This document shows positions 36,356 through 47,819 of a stretch of 64,000 bases of DNA, in pieces (within the stretch, counting starts at the first letter, position 1; each line of letters begins with the position of its first letter). The DNA is from Schistosoma haematobium. Taxonomy: Eukaryota; Platyhelminthes; Trematoda; Strigeidida; Schistosomatidae. The notes under the pieces were generated by a model that saw only the letters and a list, made by a program, of their open reading frames with translations, was not told the DNA's origin and did no database searches. The translations under genes were made by a program, and so were the position numbers. The stretch lies in contig NC_067196.1 of assembly GCF_000699445.3 (NCBI RefSeq), positions 75,709,864-75,773,863 of the forward strand. The letters are read 5' to 3'.

Positions 36356-36870
36356 ATATCAGATGGATTTTGTGGATATTACAGTAATTTCAATGGTTAA
36401 GATCATGAGTCAGGTGGTCTAGCTTCAACTGACTCATGATCTTAACCATTGAAATTACTGTAATATCCACAAAATCCATCTGATATGAATCAATATATGC
36501 TCACTAGTGACTGGCTTCAAGAGGTTTATCCTGGAGTTCTAGTGAGAAGTAGTGACCAGTGAAGTTCAACCAGGTCCGTTATGAGATAGTAACTCACTGA
36601 AGACAATGGTGGATATGTCGCGCAATTTTGTGAATTAGTTGAAGTTTGACATTAACACCGTTGGATGATAGCCGGCTCAGTGGTCCAGTGGTTGAGTGCT
36701 CGCACGCGAAACCAAGTGGTCCTGGGTTCGAATTTAGCAGGGGACGAGGTCGTGGATGTGCACTGGCGAGGAGTCCCACAATAGGACGAAACGGCCGTCC
36801 AGTTCTTCCAGGTTCTCCATGATGGTCTGGCTTCAACTGACTCATGATCTTAACCATTAAAATTGGTGTT
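36356..36870 (+). mobile_element. Family B1 element: perfect 57-bp hairpin plus one complete unit
   Basis: 36,356-36,412 and 36,430-36,486 are perfect inverted copies of the 3' segment around a 17-base loop. The plus-sense arm then runs straight into a full unit: upstream region, tRNA-like head with A-box-like GTGGTCCAGTGGTTGAG and B box GGGTTCGAATTTA (about 36,665-36,735), ribozyme (36,765-36,812) and 3' segment to about 36,870. The period between the two plus-sense 3' segments is 408 bp. The ribozyme has GCGA for CUGA, so it should be inactive, while stem II, GAAA, ACGGCCGU and GUC are intact. Confidence 0.88.
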
Positions 36871-37053
36871 CGTTTTTGTCATAAGTGGTCTAATAAAAAC
36901 TCTTTCAAATTCTTTGATCTGTTTAGATAATATCAAATCACTTGAACTCGTATTTTTATATTAAAACTTGACCAGTTTACTTTGTTCAACATTTGAGGGA
37001 CTAGATAAACATGACATTAGTTACTATTCAATCATCAGTCAATTGTAAATATG

Positions 37054-37218
37054 TATATGAAAATAGGAATAATTTCTTTTTCTGATTAGCGTTTTCTTTG
37101 GCGAGTTAGTTTTCTACGGGATAGGGTCGCTAATCCCATGCCCAACCCTCCTCGTTTATCCAGGCTTGCGTCCAGCAGAAGCCCCCGGAGGGACTCCAGG
37201 CGGAGTTATATAAAAATA
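37054..37218 (-). mobile_element. RTE 5'-UTR-only insertion
   Basis: About 140 bp of RTE 5'-UTR in minus orientation (from CGGAGTT at 37,207 back to TTCTGATTAGCG) with no coding or 3' sequence. Flanks TATATGAAAATA (37,054-37,065) and TATATAAAAATA (37,207-37,218) look like a 12-bp TSD with one difference. Confidence 0.65.
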
Positions 37219-37254
37219 ACTACAGTATTAATAAATTTAAAACATTATAATCTT

Positions 37255-37605
37255 TCAAAGAGGAAGAATGTATTTGTAAAATCTCAGCGAATGAATTTGA
37301 AGTAAATCTAACGTTTCGCTTAGCAATCTGGTTCAAGCTTTCTCAAAGGAAATACAATCAAACATCTAAATTATCAAATATAAATAGGTACATGCTTCTC
37401 TGTATACTGAATAGGTCATCCAATCAACGTTAACAATGTTTAAAGTAGTTATTTGCATTATTGTACCATGTACCTATTTATATTCGATAATTTTGATGCT
37501 TGATTATATTTCCTTGAAAACGTTTGATCCAGATTGCCAGGCAAAACGTTAGATTTACTTCATATTCATTCTCCGAGATTTTACAAATCCATTTTTCCTC
37601 TTTAA
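37255..37605. repeat. Long imperfect inverted repeat, family H
   Basis: Arms of roughly 135-140 bp (about 37,257-37,395 and 37,463-37,605) share GAGGAAGAATGTATTTGTAA and an AACGTTTNGCTTNGCAATCTGG-type core in opposite orientations, around a central AT-rich spacer. A shorter relative sits at 52,030-52,215. I do not recognise the family. Confidence 0.7.
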
Positions 37606-39050
37606 TGTCTCACATCAACTCGGTGCCCAAATACTGTGAAACTATTCGATCGAATTAGGCGAAAGTTCTTATTTATTATAATGTTTCGTACACACCTAGC
37701 ACTTAGTCATATATCTTCTTTATTTTTGACATAGACTTAAATTTAATCAAATAAAATGATTTATTTAAGTACGATAAACTATGCTTTTATCACATAATGG
37801 TTATAGCTGATTAAAACACATTATTATCGAATGACAACTGGCTCATTTGACAATGTTATTGTTATGAATCCCATTATCAGTCCATCATGAAAAATCATCA
37901 TACAGATTATCAACAATCTATTGGTTAAAAATTATCTATTTAGGTTCTTCATTATTTTTAGAGATTTTTTATTGGATCACATTCGCTACTCATATATGAT
38001 ATGTACATATAACGTTGAATAGGTAATGAATATTTTATTATTATGTTTTCATTTTATAATAACTGGCATCGAAATATTTTATTTACATAACTTGGTGGAT
38101 TTTTTTGTTGTTGATTTATTCTAGTCGAGATTTCTCAAATATATTTTGATAGTGGGGGGGGAGGTGAGTAAGAGGAGAAAGTAGGATTTATTTCCCTTTC
38201 TAATTGATAAATTTCCTTAAAAGTGAACTATGAATTATCATTTTAATGAGAATAAAATCAGTTTAATCCATCATGAGATAAATCGTCTAATTTATTTTTG
38301 TGAAAATATGTAGTTGCATCTTTCTAACTAAAAATAAATAAACCAAAGTTAATGATATGGATGGTTTGTTATTACCTTTAAGACCCCAATAAATCAAGTG
38401 CTGATCTCAAAAAAGGATTAATATTTTTTTTAAAAAATAACAACTAGTATTTGGAGTTTTGAGAGGTAATTTAAATAGAACTTAAATCTTCTAAATACAT
38501 TGCCAACAAATTTTTCATCACGTGTAAAGCACCAGTGACAATTTATATTGAATAAATTAAAAATTTCTTACATAATTCATTTACAAAGTGGTTGATAGAA
38601 AATATTCAAGAGGAATACTATTATAGGTCATAACTGAATACTTCACAAATCGTCATTGAGAATTTACTTTTAATCATAATGAGTTCGTGTAAAACTTGAA
38701 GGTGAAGGTCATTTGAACTCGAGGGAATAGTTCTTTATTTATTACTCAGTTTCTCTTGAATGGTTCCTAATCCCTATTGTGATGATTATCATAAGTATTC
38801 CGAAAAAATTTATTACATCACAAATTTTAAGCGGTTATACAAAGCATTCTACTATGTTTGATGGCTTATAGTTTGAGGTAAAATGACAAATTTATTTTGA
38901 AAGGGAAAAGGATATTTATTTTATTCATCTTGTATTGGTTGTTTGAATGTTCCCATTGATGTTTAAGACTGAAATCGATTAGTCTCTTATTGGCATATGT
39001 ACGTCCCGTGAGGATCACCTAGATATTGTTCCAAGTCATATTCATTATAA
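37606..39050. other. AT-rich DNA, no gene recognised
   Basis: Nothing supportable beyond a G-run at about 38,153-38,166. Confidence 0.45.
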
Positions 39051-39067
39051 GCAGAGGTGGATAGTGG

Positions 39068-39388
39068 TTAGTGTGGTGTGTGCTACTTATATCGACATAA
39101 GTAGCATAAAACGCTAGTCAGGAATATAATGTCTAGCAGTAGAAGCTCGAGAAGATCAAGGAGGAAAGAATGGGAACAAAAAGCAATTGGTATGGAAGTG
39201 CAGGAACATTGAAGTCTGAGACGATTGACTGATATTTGTAAAAAGAACAGTCAAGCTTGAAACAGTTGATTGACATTTAGCAAACTAAGTATTTACTGTA
39301 TGGTTCTTGGATTTTACCAACATGTTCTGTAACTTTGTGTTCGAATACATTCAACTGTCCTCAATTGTGTTCTCGTTCACTACATTAG
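39068..39388 (+). mobile_element. Solo LTR-like repeat, family E (copy 3)
   Basis: Spans 39,072-39,384 (TGTGGTGTGTGCTAC ... TTCACTACA) with TTAG on both sides (39,068-39,071, 39,385-39,388). It is longer than other copies because a ~40-bp internal piece (AGACGATTGACTGATATTTG region) is duplicated. It is nested in a family D element, so it is the younger insertion. Confidence 0.82.
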
Positions 39389-39553
39389 CAGTGGTATTCA
39401 GCCATCTCGAGTTTGTCCTATTTGGAATTCGTCACCCCATTAAACAAGCTAATGGCTGTCTGGACTCGGCAACTAAGTGGATGAAGCGATGGCGTTCAAG
39501 GCGAACGGTACTGGCTTCGAGTTCTAAAATAAACATCAACTCTGGAATGCAGG

Positions 39554-39600
39554 TATACCGGGCTGAAGAGTGCAAATCAGGACGAAACTAGCGTCATAAA
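39554..39600 (+). ncRNA. Hammerhead ribozyme, family D (core intact, stems weak)
   Basis: CUGAAGA (39,563-39,569), GAAA and a GUC triplet are present. Stem II (GUGC/AGGAC) and stem III (ACUAGCGU) have mismatches. Confidence 0.55.
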
Positions 39601-40079
39601 TTCTAGTGCCAGCTGCCATTCATCTCTGCTTACTTGTTCTAATTTTTATTCGGAATGAACTGGGATTTCTGAAAAAAAAACAATAATTATTTCTTTAGCT
39701 TCTAAGTAACAATGACAGTAAGAAATCTCAGTTACATAAACTTGATGATTTCTCTAGTACCAGTTCATGAATATTCTTTTGAAGAAATGGCGTATTCATA
39801 GGTAACAAGTTGGACTGTTGTCAATTTAAAGCTGAAAGTTAGTGTGATTCTATCTCGATGAAGACGTTTATTGAATTCAGAGTTCTTTGGACGCCTTAAT
39901 GTATAATATTTGGATGTGCAATGTGATTCTAAAATGATTCATAGTTTTACAATAAAAATAAACATAGTTATCTACTTATTACCTAATAATATATCCCATT
40001 TGCATGAAAAAATCTCGCTGTAAATACAAAAAGATATATGTGATTCGCAAATAACGACTATTTAAATTACATAGACGTC

Positions 40080-40350
40080 TGCATGCAGGTCTCTTAGGGT
40101 ACCCTGTCGGTGCGAAGCCCGGGTAACGAAGAAGGGCTGGACATTGAGTTAGCAGCCTGATCTTGTGAAAGAAAACCCTGATTAAAAACGCTTACCAGAA
40201 AAAGTAATTTATACCACTTGAACGCTCCCCTCAGAATCGAAGAGTCTTCATTTAGAAGAAATATGACAACTAATGGTAAAAACTGAGATTCTTAAGAAGG
40301 TACGTGAACGATGATTCTTCAGACAACCAGAGAGACAGTTAACATAGGTA
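40080..40350 (+). mobile_element. RTE 5'-UTR-only fragment
   Basis: Plus-sense RTE 5'-UTR (GCCCGGGTAACGAAGAAGGG, TTAAAAACGCTTACCAG, TCTTCATTTAGAAGAA), ending where the endonuclease ORF should begin (ACCAGAGAGACAGTTAACATAG). No downstream element sequence follows. Confidence 0.7.
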
Positions 40351-40680
40351 AATGCATTCGATTATGAGTAACTATGAAGTAATACATTCACATGTTAGAA
40401 ACATAGGTTGAGCAATACTAACGAAACGTGAAAAATACCAAAATAATATATTTTTATTCAGTTGATAAAGCCATATGTTCAAACATCTAGAGTTTATTTA
40501 TATGTGTATTACACAACATTCACTGGTCAACCAGGTATGACATATTAGCTTGACTAAAAGCATAAGTGATAATGAAGTTAAGAACAAAACGTTATCTAGT
40601 AGGGTCCGTTGATGAAGTCATCAAAGGTTATTTTGAATAATTCAAACATGTGTAAACATCTTGAGTTACTAATTGTAATA

Positions 40681-41228
40681 CTTACTTACTTAGTTACGCC
40701 TGTTACCCCTCATGGAGGAACATAGGCCGCTCACCAGCATTCTCCATCCAATTCTGTCCCACACAATCCTTTCCAGCACCTTCTAGTTGTTATTCATCCT
40801 TTTCATATCTAACTCTATTTCCCGATGTAATGTGTTTTTGGGACTTCCACTTTTCCACTTCCCTTCACGATTCCCAGTTACGGCTTACGTCGTGATGCAG
40901 TTTGATGATTTCCTCAATGTATGTCCTATCCACCAACTCCATCGTCTCTCCCTAATTTCCTCTTCAACTGGAAGATGGTTTGTTCTCTCTCACAGAAGGC
41001 TGTTTCCGATTATATCCGACCAATGTATGTTGAGTATGTTGCGCAGACAACTATTTATAAATACTTGTATCTTCTTGATGATGATTGTAGACGTTCTCGT
41101 AGTTTCATCTCCGTACAGTAGAACTGACTGTCATGACGTTCGAATTGAAGATTATGACTTTGATATTGGTTGATAGACAATCGTTTTTGAGTTCCATATG
41201 TTTTCCAATTGTAGGAATGCGGCCCTTT
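40681..41228 (-). mobile_element. RTE 3'-end fragment, decayed subfamily
   Basis: Starts with a TTAC tail at 40,681 and extends about 550 bp into minus-sense C-terminal coding sequence, with stops and frameshifts. It shares distinctive changes (GGCTTACGTCGTGATGC, TTTTTGGGACTTCCAC) with the 45.3-kb fragment. Confidence 0.85.
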
Positions 41229-42540
41229 CGAACTGTATGACTGAATCTATTTGATGAAATAACTTGAAGTTAATGATAAAAGTTTTATATAACAGCTTGA
41301 ATGAACTATTATTTTATTCATTCTTTTCTTCTTTCTGATTGATAACAAGTTTTTTCTTGTTATAGTTTTATACAACTATGAATATGATTTAGTCTATTCA
41401 TACATTTTTCTTATGTTTGTTTTTACTTCCTTAACTAAAGTAAACTATTTTGATTTGAACCAATACATATTTATGCTAATTACTTTATCATTAAATGATA
41501 ATATTATTCTCACCTTCTTTTCATCCATTTTATAATTGACCTAACTATTCCGAATGTTTTTACCACTAAATATTCGTTTTATAGTTAACTAACAGTTAGC
41601 ATAACTATAATATGAACTATACATATATCTTATTTATCTAGACAATATAAGATTAGGCTAATAAGTAACGTATAAACAAACAATTTATAACTTTTAAGAC
41701 TAAACATTCATAATCTGTGAATATACATTAGAATTTAATGTATCCAATTGGTGAAAGTTATAAACATTATAGACATATGTAGATTGTGTTCCTGAATAAA
41801 TACTTCATTAAAAAAAATGGTTAGCTACATTAAATACCAATGAAAATATTTGGCTTAATTTTATTGAATTGTGTGTCAATGAATAATAAAATACTTTTAT
41901 GGTGATTTAGTATCATGTGTTCTGATTACTGAAATCTCAAAGTATATTGATTTATTCTACCTTAAAAGAAATTACAAGAATTGAATATATTCCCCCATCA
42001 ATAGTAAAAGAGTATCATTTATACCACTGATGTTTATAGAAAAAATCATTTTACGATCATGTTCTTAAATAATATTATAGTTATCATAATATTTTCTTCC
42101 CATTATTGTTTTAAATGTTATAAATGAAAAAAAGCTGATTGATTTCCCATCAAAATATAATTAATGTTGTTACATTTTTTTTTCGAAATTTTGAATGGGG
42201 GTGTTTTTGTTTACAAAATCTAATTACATCGTTTTAATGTACTTGGTAACAAAAAAAGTCATTGAAATTATTTAATGTAACAGTGTTAACTATTATTTGA
42301 AACAAAAAAAACGCAGTTTATAGTTGATAAGTTCATCTGAATTGTTCTTCTCTGAGATTAAGATGCATTATAGAATTGATCCCTTAAGTACTGTTAACCT
42401 TCACTTATGTCCATTTTGAAATGACTTGATGGTAATAGTAAATCTTTGATTGATTTCAAGATATCTATATACTTTTTTCTAATTTAGAAAATAAATTATA
42501 ATTCTTAGATATGGATTATCGATGTAGAATATTGACCCAA
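41229..42540. other. AT-rich DNA, no gene recognised
   Basis: Nothing supportable. Confidence 0.45.
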
Positions 42541-42544
42541 TGAT

Positions 42545-42632
42545 TTTATACGTCCAGTGCTTCCAGGTTTTCCATGGTGGTCTAGCTTCAAATGACTAAT
42601 AATCTTAACCATTGAAATATATATATATATAT
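42545..42632 (+). mobile_element. Family B1 3' segment beginning at the ribozyme cleavage site
   Basis: The match to B1 starts at CGTCCAGTGC (about 42,551), only four bases before the predicted cleavage position, and runs through TGGTGGTCTAGCTTC to the 3' end, where an (AT)8 tract follows. No ribozyme 5' half is present. Confidence 0.7.
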
Positions 42633-43154
42633 CACAAATATGTACCGAACGATTAGGTTGCATGATTATAAAGATGGTTTAATTTTAAAAGATGGATGGA
42701 TTTCTTTTTTAGTGAGTCGCGTTTATAAAACACGTTGATGTATACAGTTTTAATGTCCAGATTAACGTCCACTCTGAATTATATTGTTTTATTCTTATAC
42801 AGTTAATCTAAAAGTAACCGAACATTTGAAAAAAGAAAGTATTTTCTTAGTGTGCGACTCCACTTTTCTTTTGGTTTCATTGTTTTTTTAATATGCATTT
42901 TCATTGGTTATTCATACATGACAGATATATTTCATCATCGAATGACAACAATAAGAAAAACCTTTAAAACGAGATAGTTTTAGACAGCTAATTAAAATTT
43001 TCATATCACATTGGATTATTATTATTATTATCATTATTATTATTTGAACACACAAATATTGTTACAAGAGTGCTTCAAATATATATGCGCCACACAAAAC
43101 AATGAGAATTTAAAGAGAAGGAAAAAGAAAAAAGGTAAGGAGCGTAAAAAATAC

Positions 43155-43545
43155 CCTGGTATGGCCGAGAGTGGGGTGGGTTTGCCCACCCTCTCGAAAT
43201 ACTCTCACATGATCACGCGTATATAGCCTCTGCCAGGAAATTCCTACTCACTGCCTTATCGTGGCGGGGGTGTTGGTTACGAAAATGAGAGGACGAAAAG
43301 CGAATGTTCGGCGCTTTAACCGGATCCCAAACCAATGGTGCACATGGGCTCCAGTATCCTGAAGGAACAAATGGCGTATGAACCAATCGTTGGTCACAGG
43401 CTACCATGGGACTGCATCTCCTCACGATGCTCCATTGCCTTGTGGGTTAGACCTTTAGGTCAAAGGCTTGGGGTGTGGCCCCCTAAGATAACCACCTGCT
43501 TCGGTCTGGGCACCCGGGCAGTATCACAGCTCACACACAAATGAT
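43155..43545 (+). other. G+C-rich island, possible LINE 5' region
   Basis: About 390 bp of strikingly higher G+C (GGCCGAGAGTGGGGTGGG, GGGGTGTGGCCCCC, TGGGCACCCGGGCAG) with abrupt AT-rich edges. It resembles the 5' regulatory part of a different non-LTR element, followed by truncation, but no ORF with known motifs follows. The short frames on either strand lack family signals. Confidence 0.4.
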
Positions 43546-43763
43546 GAACTGTTTATATTTATGGAAACTACTTTTCTTGAACAGTGGATTAATGACTATA
43601 GAAAGTATTTAACCATGAAAATTTAGTTAATACAAAAACCATGTAGCCATTAAATTATATTTTAACTGCAATTAATCTGTGCTAAAATATGATACTTAAT
43701 TTACGTGATCAATGAGTAAACTTTTTTGATTTGAATCATTATGGTATCTCACTAGAATTTTGA

Positions 43764-44052
43764 GGTGAGACTATAGTTTATGAACGAACCAATTAGATAT
43801 AAGATAATGAGTCTTGGATTTTGACACCAAATTTATACATACATTTGGCAAAATATCATTTTGGCATTATAACTGATGTCAGTTGGTGATGAAAATCATG
43901 AATATTATTCCTAACCCTAACCATCAACTGTAAATCCTAATTCTAGTTCCTCACCCTAGTTTATAACCCTCATTTGGTCCTAGTTAGTAGGTGGACATTA
44001 TCAAGGTCACTTTGGCGTCGCTCAAAAGTCATTCATAAATTGTAGCCTCATC
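43764..44052 (+). mobile_element. Merlin-type MITE (copy 1)
   Basis: 289 bp with imperfect terminal inverted repeats (GGTGAGACTATAGTTTATGA against the reverse of TCATTCATAAATTGTAGCC) and interior sequence shared with 47,171-47,440 in opposite orientation. The ends match those of the transposase-bearing remnant at 52.2-53.0 kb. The TSD is unclear (5 of 8 bases). Short CCTAACCCTAACC is internal. Confidence 0.75.
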
Positions 44053-44617
44053 AATGTTTGCTTAAAAGACTTCGAATTTATTCGTCATTGAGAGAAAGAT
44101 TATTTTATTTTAGCTGTTTTTTTATAAGCACATATTTACAATTTGCAGATGAATTATGAAACAAACTGACCAACCAGAGAATGTGTTGATTGAAGTTAGT
44201 TTACGAAAAATCTACCTTTAATTGTTTGATGTTAGTTGTCATAAGCACCTAGGTTCTTATCTGTTCTAATGGGAACACTTATTTAAAATTTATTACCCAA
44301 ATATCCGATAAAGTATTAGTGACAGTAAATATTGTAATCCCTTAAAATATAATCAAATTAAATCAAAACATGAGACTATTTTATTGTTATTTGTTAGCAT
44401 ACAAATACCTAAGAATAGTTGCTATCAGAAAGCTTAGAGTTAGTTGCAGATTAATACACTTTGACAATATGTACTCAATTTTTACTTTGTCGTCTTACTA
44501 CAAGCAAAAATTAAAGATTAAATACTATTTATTCAATCATGGTGTTTGTTTTTAATGCAACTATGAGCTTGTTTCACTTTGAAAGATTGAAAAACTATGT
44601 TTTACAGTTTTTTGTAA

Positions 44618-44862
44618 AACAATCACATTTAATAGTTGAATTCATCAGTTAATTGAAGCTAGGCCACTATGAAAAATCCTGGAAGTACTGAACAGCCGTT
44701 TTGTTCTAGTATGGGGTTCCTCAGCAGTGCGCATACTAGGATAAAACGGCTGTCCAGTACTTCCAGGTTTTTCATGTTGGTCCAGCTTTAATTGACGCAT
44801 GAAGTCAATTATTTACTTACTAAAATCTCCACAAAACCCTCTTCTGATAACAATCACATTTA
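44618..44862. mobile_element. Family B1 fold-back element with 14-bp TSD
   Basis: Perfect AACAATCACATTTA on both sides (44,618-44,631, 44,849-44,862). The left arm (to about 44,729) is minus-sense 3' segment plus ribozyme. The right arm (from about 44,731) is plus-sense, entering in the stem II loop and running to the 3' end. The same ribozyme/3' sequence occurs in both arms of a single integration, so ordinary twin priming of one monomer does not explain it. Ribozyme cores are mutated (CAAAA). Confidence 0.88.
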
Positions 44863-44980
44863 TTTCTAAAAAAAATAAATATTTCAAGTTATATAAAACT
44901 GTCTGAATGGTTGTTATGAGTTCTCCACCTTAAGAAATAGTGGCTCCTTAAGAAAAAATTCGTGGTCTCTAATATCTAAC

Positions 44981-44983
<3 letters not shown>

Positions 44984-45019
<36 letters not shown>
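44984..45019. repeat. (TA)n microsatellite
   Basis: About 18 uninterrupted TA units. Confidence 0.95.
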
Positions 45020-45022
<3 letters not shown>

Positions 45023-45320
45023 TTGATGAAGCTACCATGGTAGTTCGATTCAGTCATTAGATTGAAAATGACGTACAATTATCTGCTTCCAAAAGCTAGG
45101 TTCCAATTCTTCTCACATTTTTCCTATATAAAATAAATAGGAAAACGATGATAACAAGTTTACAAATATTCCAGTAACTTTTTTCTTGGTAACATTTATC
45201 AAAACCAGTTACTTTTTTTTACCTCGGTTTAACTATGTCATGAAAATTCAATTTGGTATCTAACGTACAGTGTACACCATTTAACTTTGTTGGCAGTTCA
45301 TATTTATTGATTATTTCATG

Positions 45321-46396
45321 AACAATAATGAAAATACTTACTACTTACTTTCGCCTATTACTCCTCGTGGAGGAGCATAGGCCGCTCACCAGCATTCTCC
45401 ATCCAATTCTGTCCCACACACTCCTTTCCAGCACCTTCTAGTTGTTATTCATCCTTTTCATATCTAACTCTATTTCCCGATGTAATGTGTTTTTGGGACT
45501 TCCACTTTTCCACTTCCCTTCACGATTCCCAGTTACGGCTTACGTCGTGATGCAGTTTGATGATTTCCTCAATGTATGTCCTATCCACCAACTCCATCGT
45601 CTCTTCACAATTTCCTCTTCAACTGGAAGATGGTTTGTTCTCTCTCACAGAAGGCTGTTTCCGATTATATCCGACCAATGTATGTTGAGTATGTTGCGCA
45701 GACAACTATTTATAAATACTTGTATCTTCTTGATGATGATTGTAGACGTTCTCGTAGTTTCATCTCCGTACAGTAGAACTGACTGTCATGACGTTCAAAT
45801 TGAAGATTGTGACTTTGATATTGGTCGACAGGCAATTGTTTTTTAGTTCCATATGCTCTTCAATTGGAAGAATGTAGCCCTTGCTTTTCCAATCCTCCCA
45901 TTTACGTCTGCATCTAATCCTCCTTGTTCATCGATGATGCTTCTCAGGTATGTGAAGGATTCTCCATCTTCCAGAGTTTCTCCATCAAGTGAGATTTGGT
46001 TATTGCTCTGTGTTGTATTTGAGGATCTTGTTTCTTCCCTTGTGCATGTTGAGGCCTACTGATTCACAGGCTTCACCTATACTAGTTGTATTCATCTGCA
46101 TTTGTTCGCGTGTATGAGATAGAAGGGCTAGGTCATCTGCGAAGTCCAGATCGTCTAATCGGTTCTGAGCTATCGATTGTATTCCGTGTTTTCCCTCAAA
46201 TGTCGAGGTCTTCATAATCTAGTTGACCACCAGAAGACAGTTGAAGAGGGAGAGTAGACAGCGTTGTCTGACTCCGGTCCTTACTTGGAATGCATCTGTC
46301 AGCTGTCATCCATGCACCACTTTGCATTGTAGTCCGTCGTATGAGTTCCGGATAATGTTGACAATCTTCTCAGGAACTTAAAACAATGATGAAGAC
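45321..46396 (-). mobile_element. 5'-truncated RTE copy with ~15-bp TSD
   Basis: The insert is 45,336-46,381, minus strand, from a degenerate TTAC tail to RT position GVPEK. Flanks AACAATAATGAAAAT and AACAATGATGAAGAC match at 13 of 15 positions. Translation retains [10 protein letters not shown] and GETLED-type motifs but has several frameshifts, stops, a motif-B lesion and QRC for QGC. The 5' truncation point is the same RT region where the inverted copy at 1-1170 resumes. Confidence 0.87.
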
Positions 46397-47162
46397 AGAT
46401 ATGATAATAGCAGCATGATACATTTAATAACATGATAATTATTTTCTAATTGAACTAACACAAATACTTTCTAACCTTTAATATACTTCAAATATTTGAT
46501 TATTTGTGTAAAACACTATCAAGTATATATTTAAATCTAATACACAATCCCATGATCCACACTGTATATCTTGTTATTCACCTTAACAATAATAGTCTGG
46601 ATAAAATGATAGGTTTATTGATAAAGTTAGTATTTAGTTAACCGTATGTATTAAACAACTTGATTTGGATACAACTTAATATGTAACTATAATAATAGAA
46701 AACATTATTGGGTAAATGTTTTACTCGAGTTTATGTATAGTAAATGTTTATTGTACTTAACATTAATAAATGGTAAATACTCTCATGAGAGTGTCTTTTT
46801 ATTCACTTTCTGGTTGTTGTTGTCTGACTGATATTTCTAGTTTTAGATTAATAGTCAAATCATGTCACGATATCAACAATACTTAATAACTTAGTAATAT
46901 GATGAGGTGAAAAGACAAAGTTACATTCCTTTACTTATTGTGTTATTTGTCCAATATGATTTCCGTTTTTAATTCAATGTAATTATTACTATTAAGAGTA
47001 GTATTTGTCTTCTTTATTTTGTTATTCAGTGTAATATTTAATGTATGATATACTTTGTATTAAACTGACATTGTCAACATAATATGCAACATGTGATTTG
47101 TTATAATTCTGGGCAATGCTGATATATGTGACTTTTCTAATATGTAATTAAACAAGTGTACA
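46397..47162. other. AT-rich DNA, no gene recognised
   Basis: Nothing supportable. Confidence 0.45.
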
Positions 47163-47448
47163 AATTGATAGGTGAAACTATAATTTATGGACGACCTTTG
47201 AGCGACACCAAAATGACCTTGAGAGTGTACACCTGATAACTAGGACCAAATGAGGGTTAAAAACCTGTGTGAGGACTTTGAAATGTAATTTACAGTTGAC
47301 ATTTAAGGTTAAGAATAATATTTATGGTTTTCATCGCGAACTGACATCAGTTATAATGCGAAAACTCTATTTTGGCAAATTAATGAATGAGACCTGTTAT
47401 CTTATACCTAATTGGTTCGTCCATAAATTATAGTCTCGTCAATCGATA
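47163..47448 (-). mobile_element. Merlin-type MITE (copy 2)
   Basis: 270 bp (47,171-47,440) with ~25-bp terminal inverted repeats GGTGAAACTATAATTTATGG and GACGAGACTATAATTTATGG. Flanked by AATTGATA and AATCGATA, an 8-bp duplication with one difference, as expected for Merlin elements (8-9 bp). Non-coding. Confidence 0.82.
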
Positions 47449-47819
47449 TAAATGAATACATTTTCCACTAGACTCAATTTCGTGTTTTTGGGGTTAATAA
47501 ATCTTCACTTGTACCAGTAATGGTGTTTGTACTTCACATTGTGGAAATCGCAGTGGTTATTCCTGTTTTCAATTATTAATAATAAGCTAAACAGATACGA
47601 AACTTCTTTGTTATAGTCCACCTTTATAATGCAATGACTGTATTTTGAAAAATGTAAAAAAAGAAATCGTAGTTCATGCCATCTTCATTGACTACCAAAT
47701 CAATATTAAAAACGTCAAAACAATTCTTAAAGGCTTTTCCAAGTATAAATAAAGGTGAACCGTGTTGCCTTTCACATATTTCATAGTTGATGTCAGAGAA
47801 TGATCCTAGCTTAACAGCC

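Larger units (their letters stand above)
39052..39630. mobile_element. Sm-alpha-like fold-back element (family D) interrupted by a solo LTR
   Basis: The minus-sense arm begins GGTGGATAGTGG, is broken by the LTR-like repeat at 39,072-39,384, and resumes CAGTGGTATTCAGCC to about 39,450. A plus-sense arm then gives the tRNA-like head (GGCAACTAAGTGGATGAAG), the spacer and the ribozyme to about 39,630. Removing the LTR and one TTAG restores a continuous arm. Confidence 0.75.

Noticed and set aside
39307..39591. 94-codon plus-strand ORF
   Set aside because: It spans the end of a solo LTR and an Sm-alpha-like element; not a gene.
43900..43975. Telomere-like CCTAACCCTAACC sequence
   Set aside because: It is a short, degenerate tract inside a Merlin-type MITE, shared in part with the MITE at 47.2 kb.
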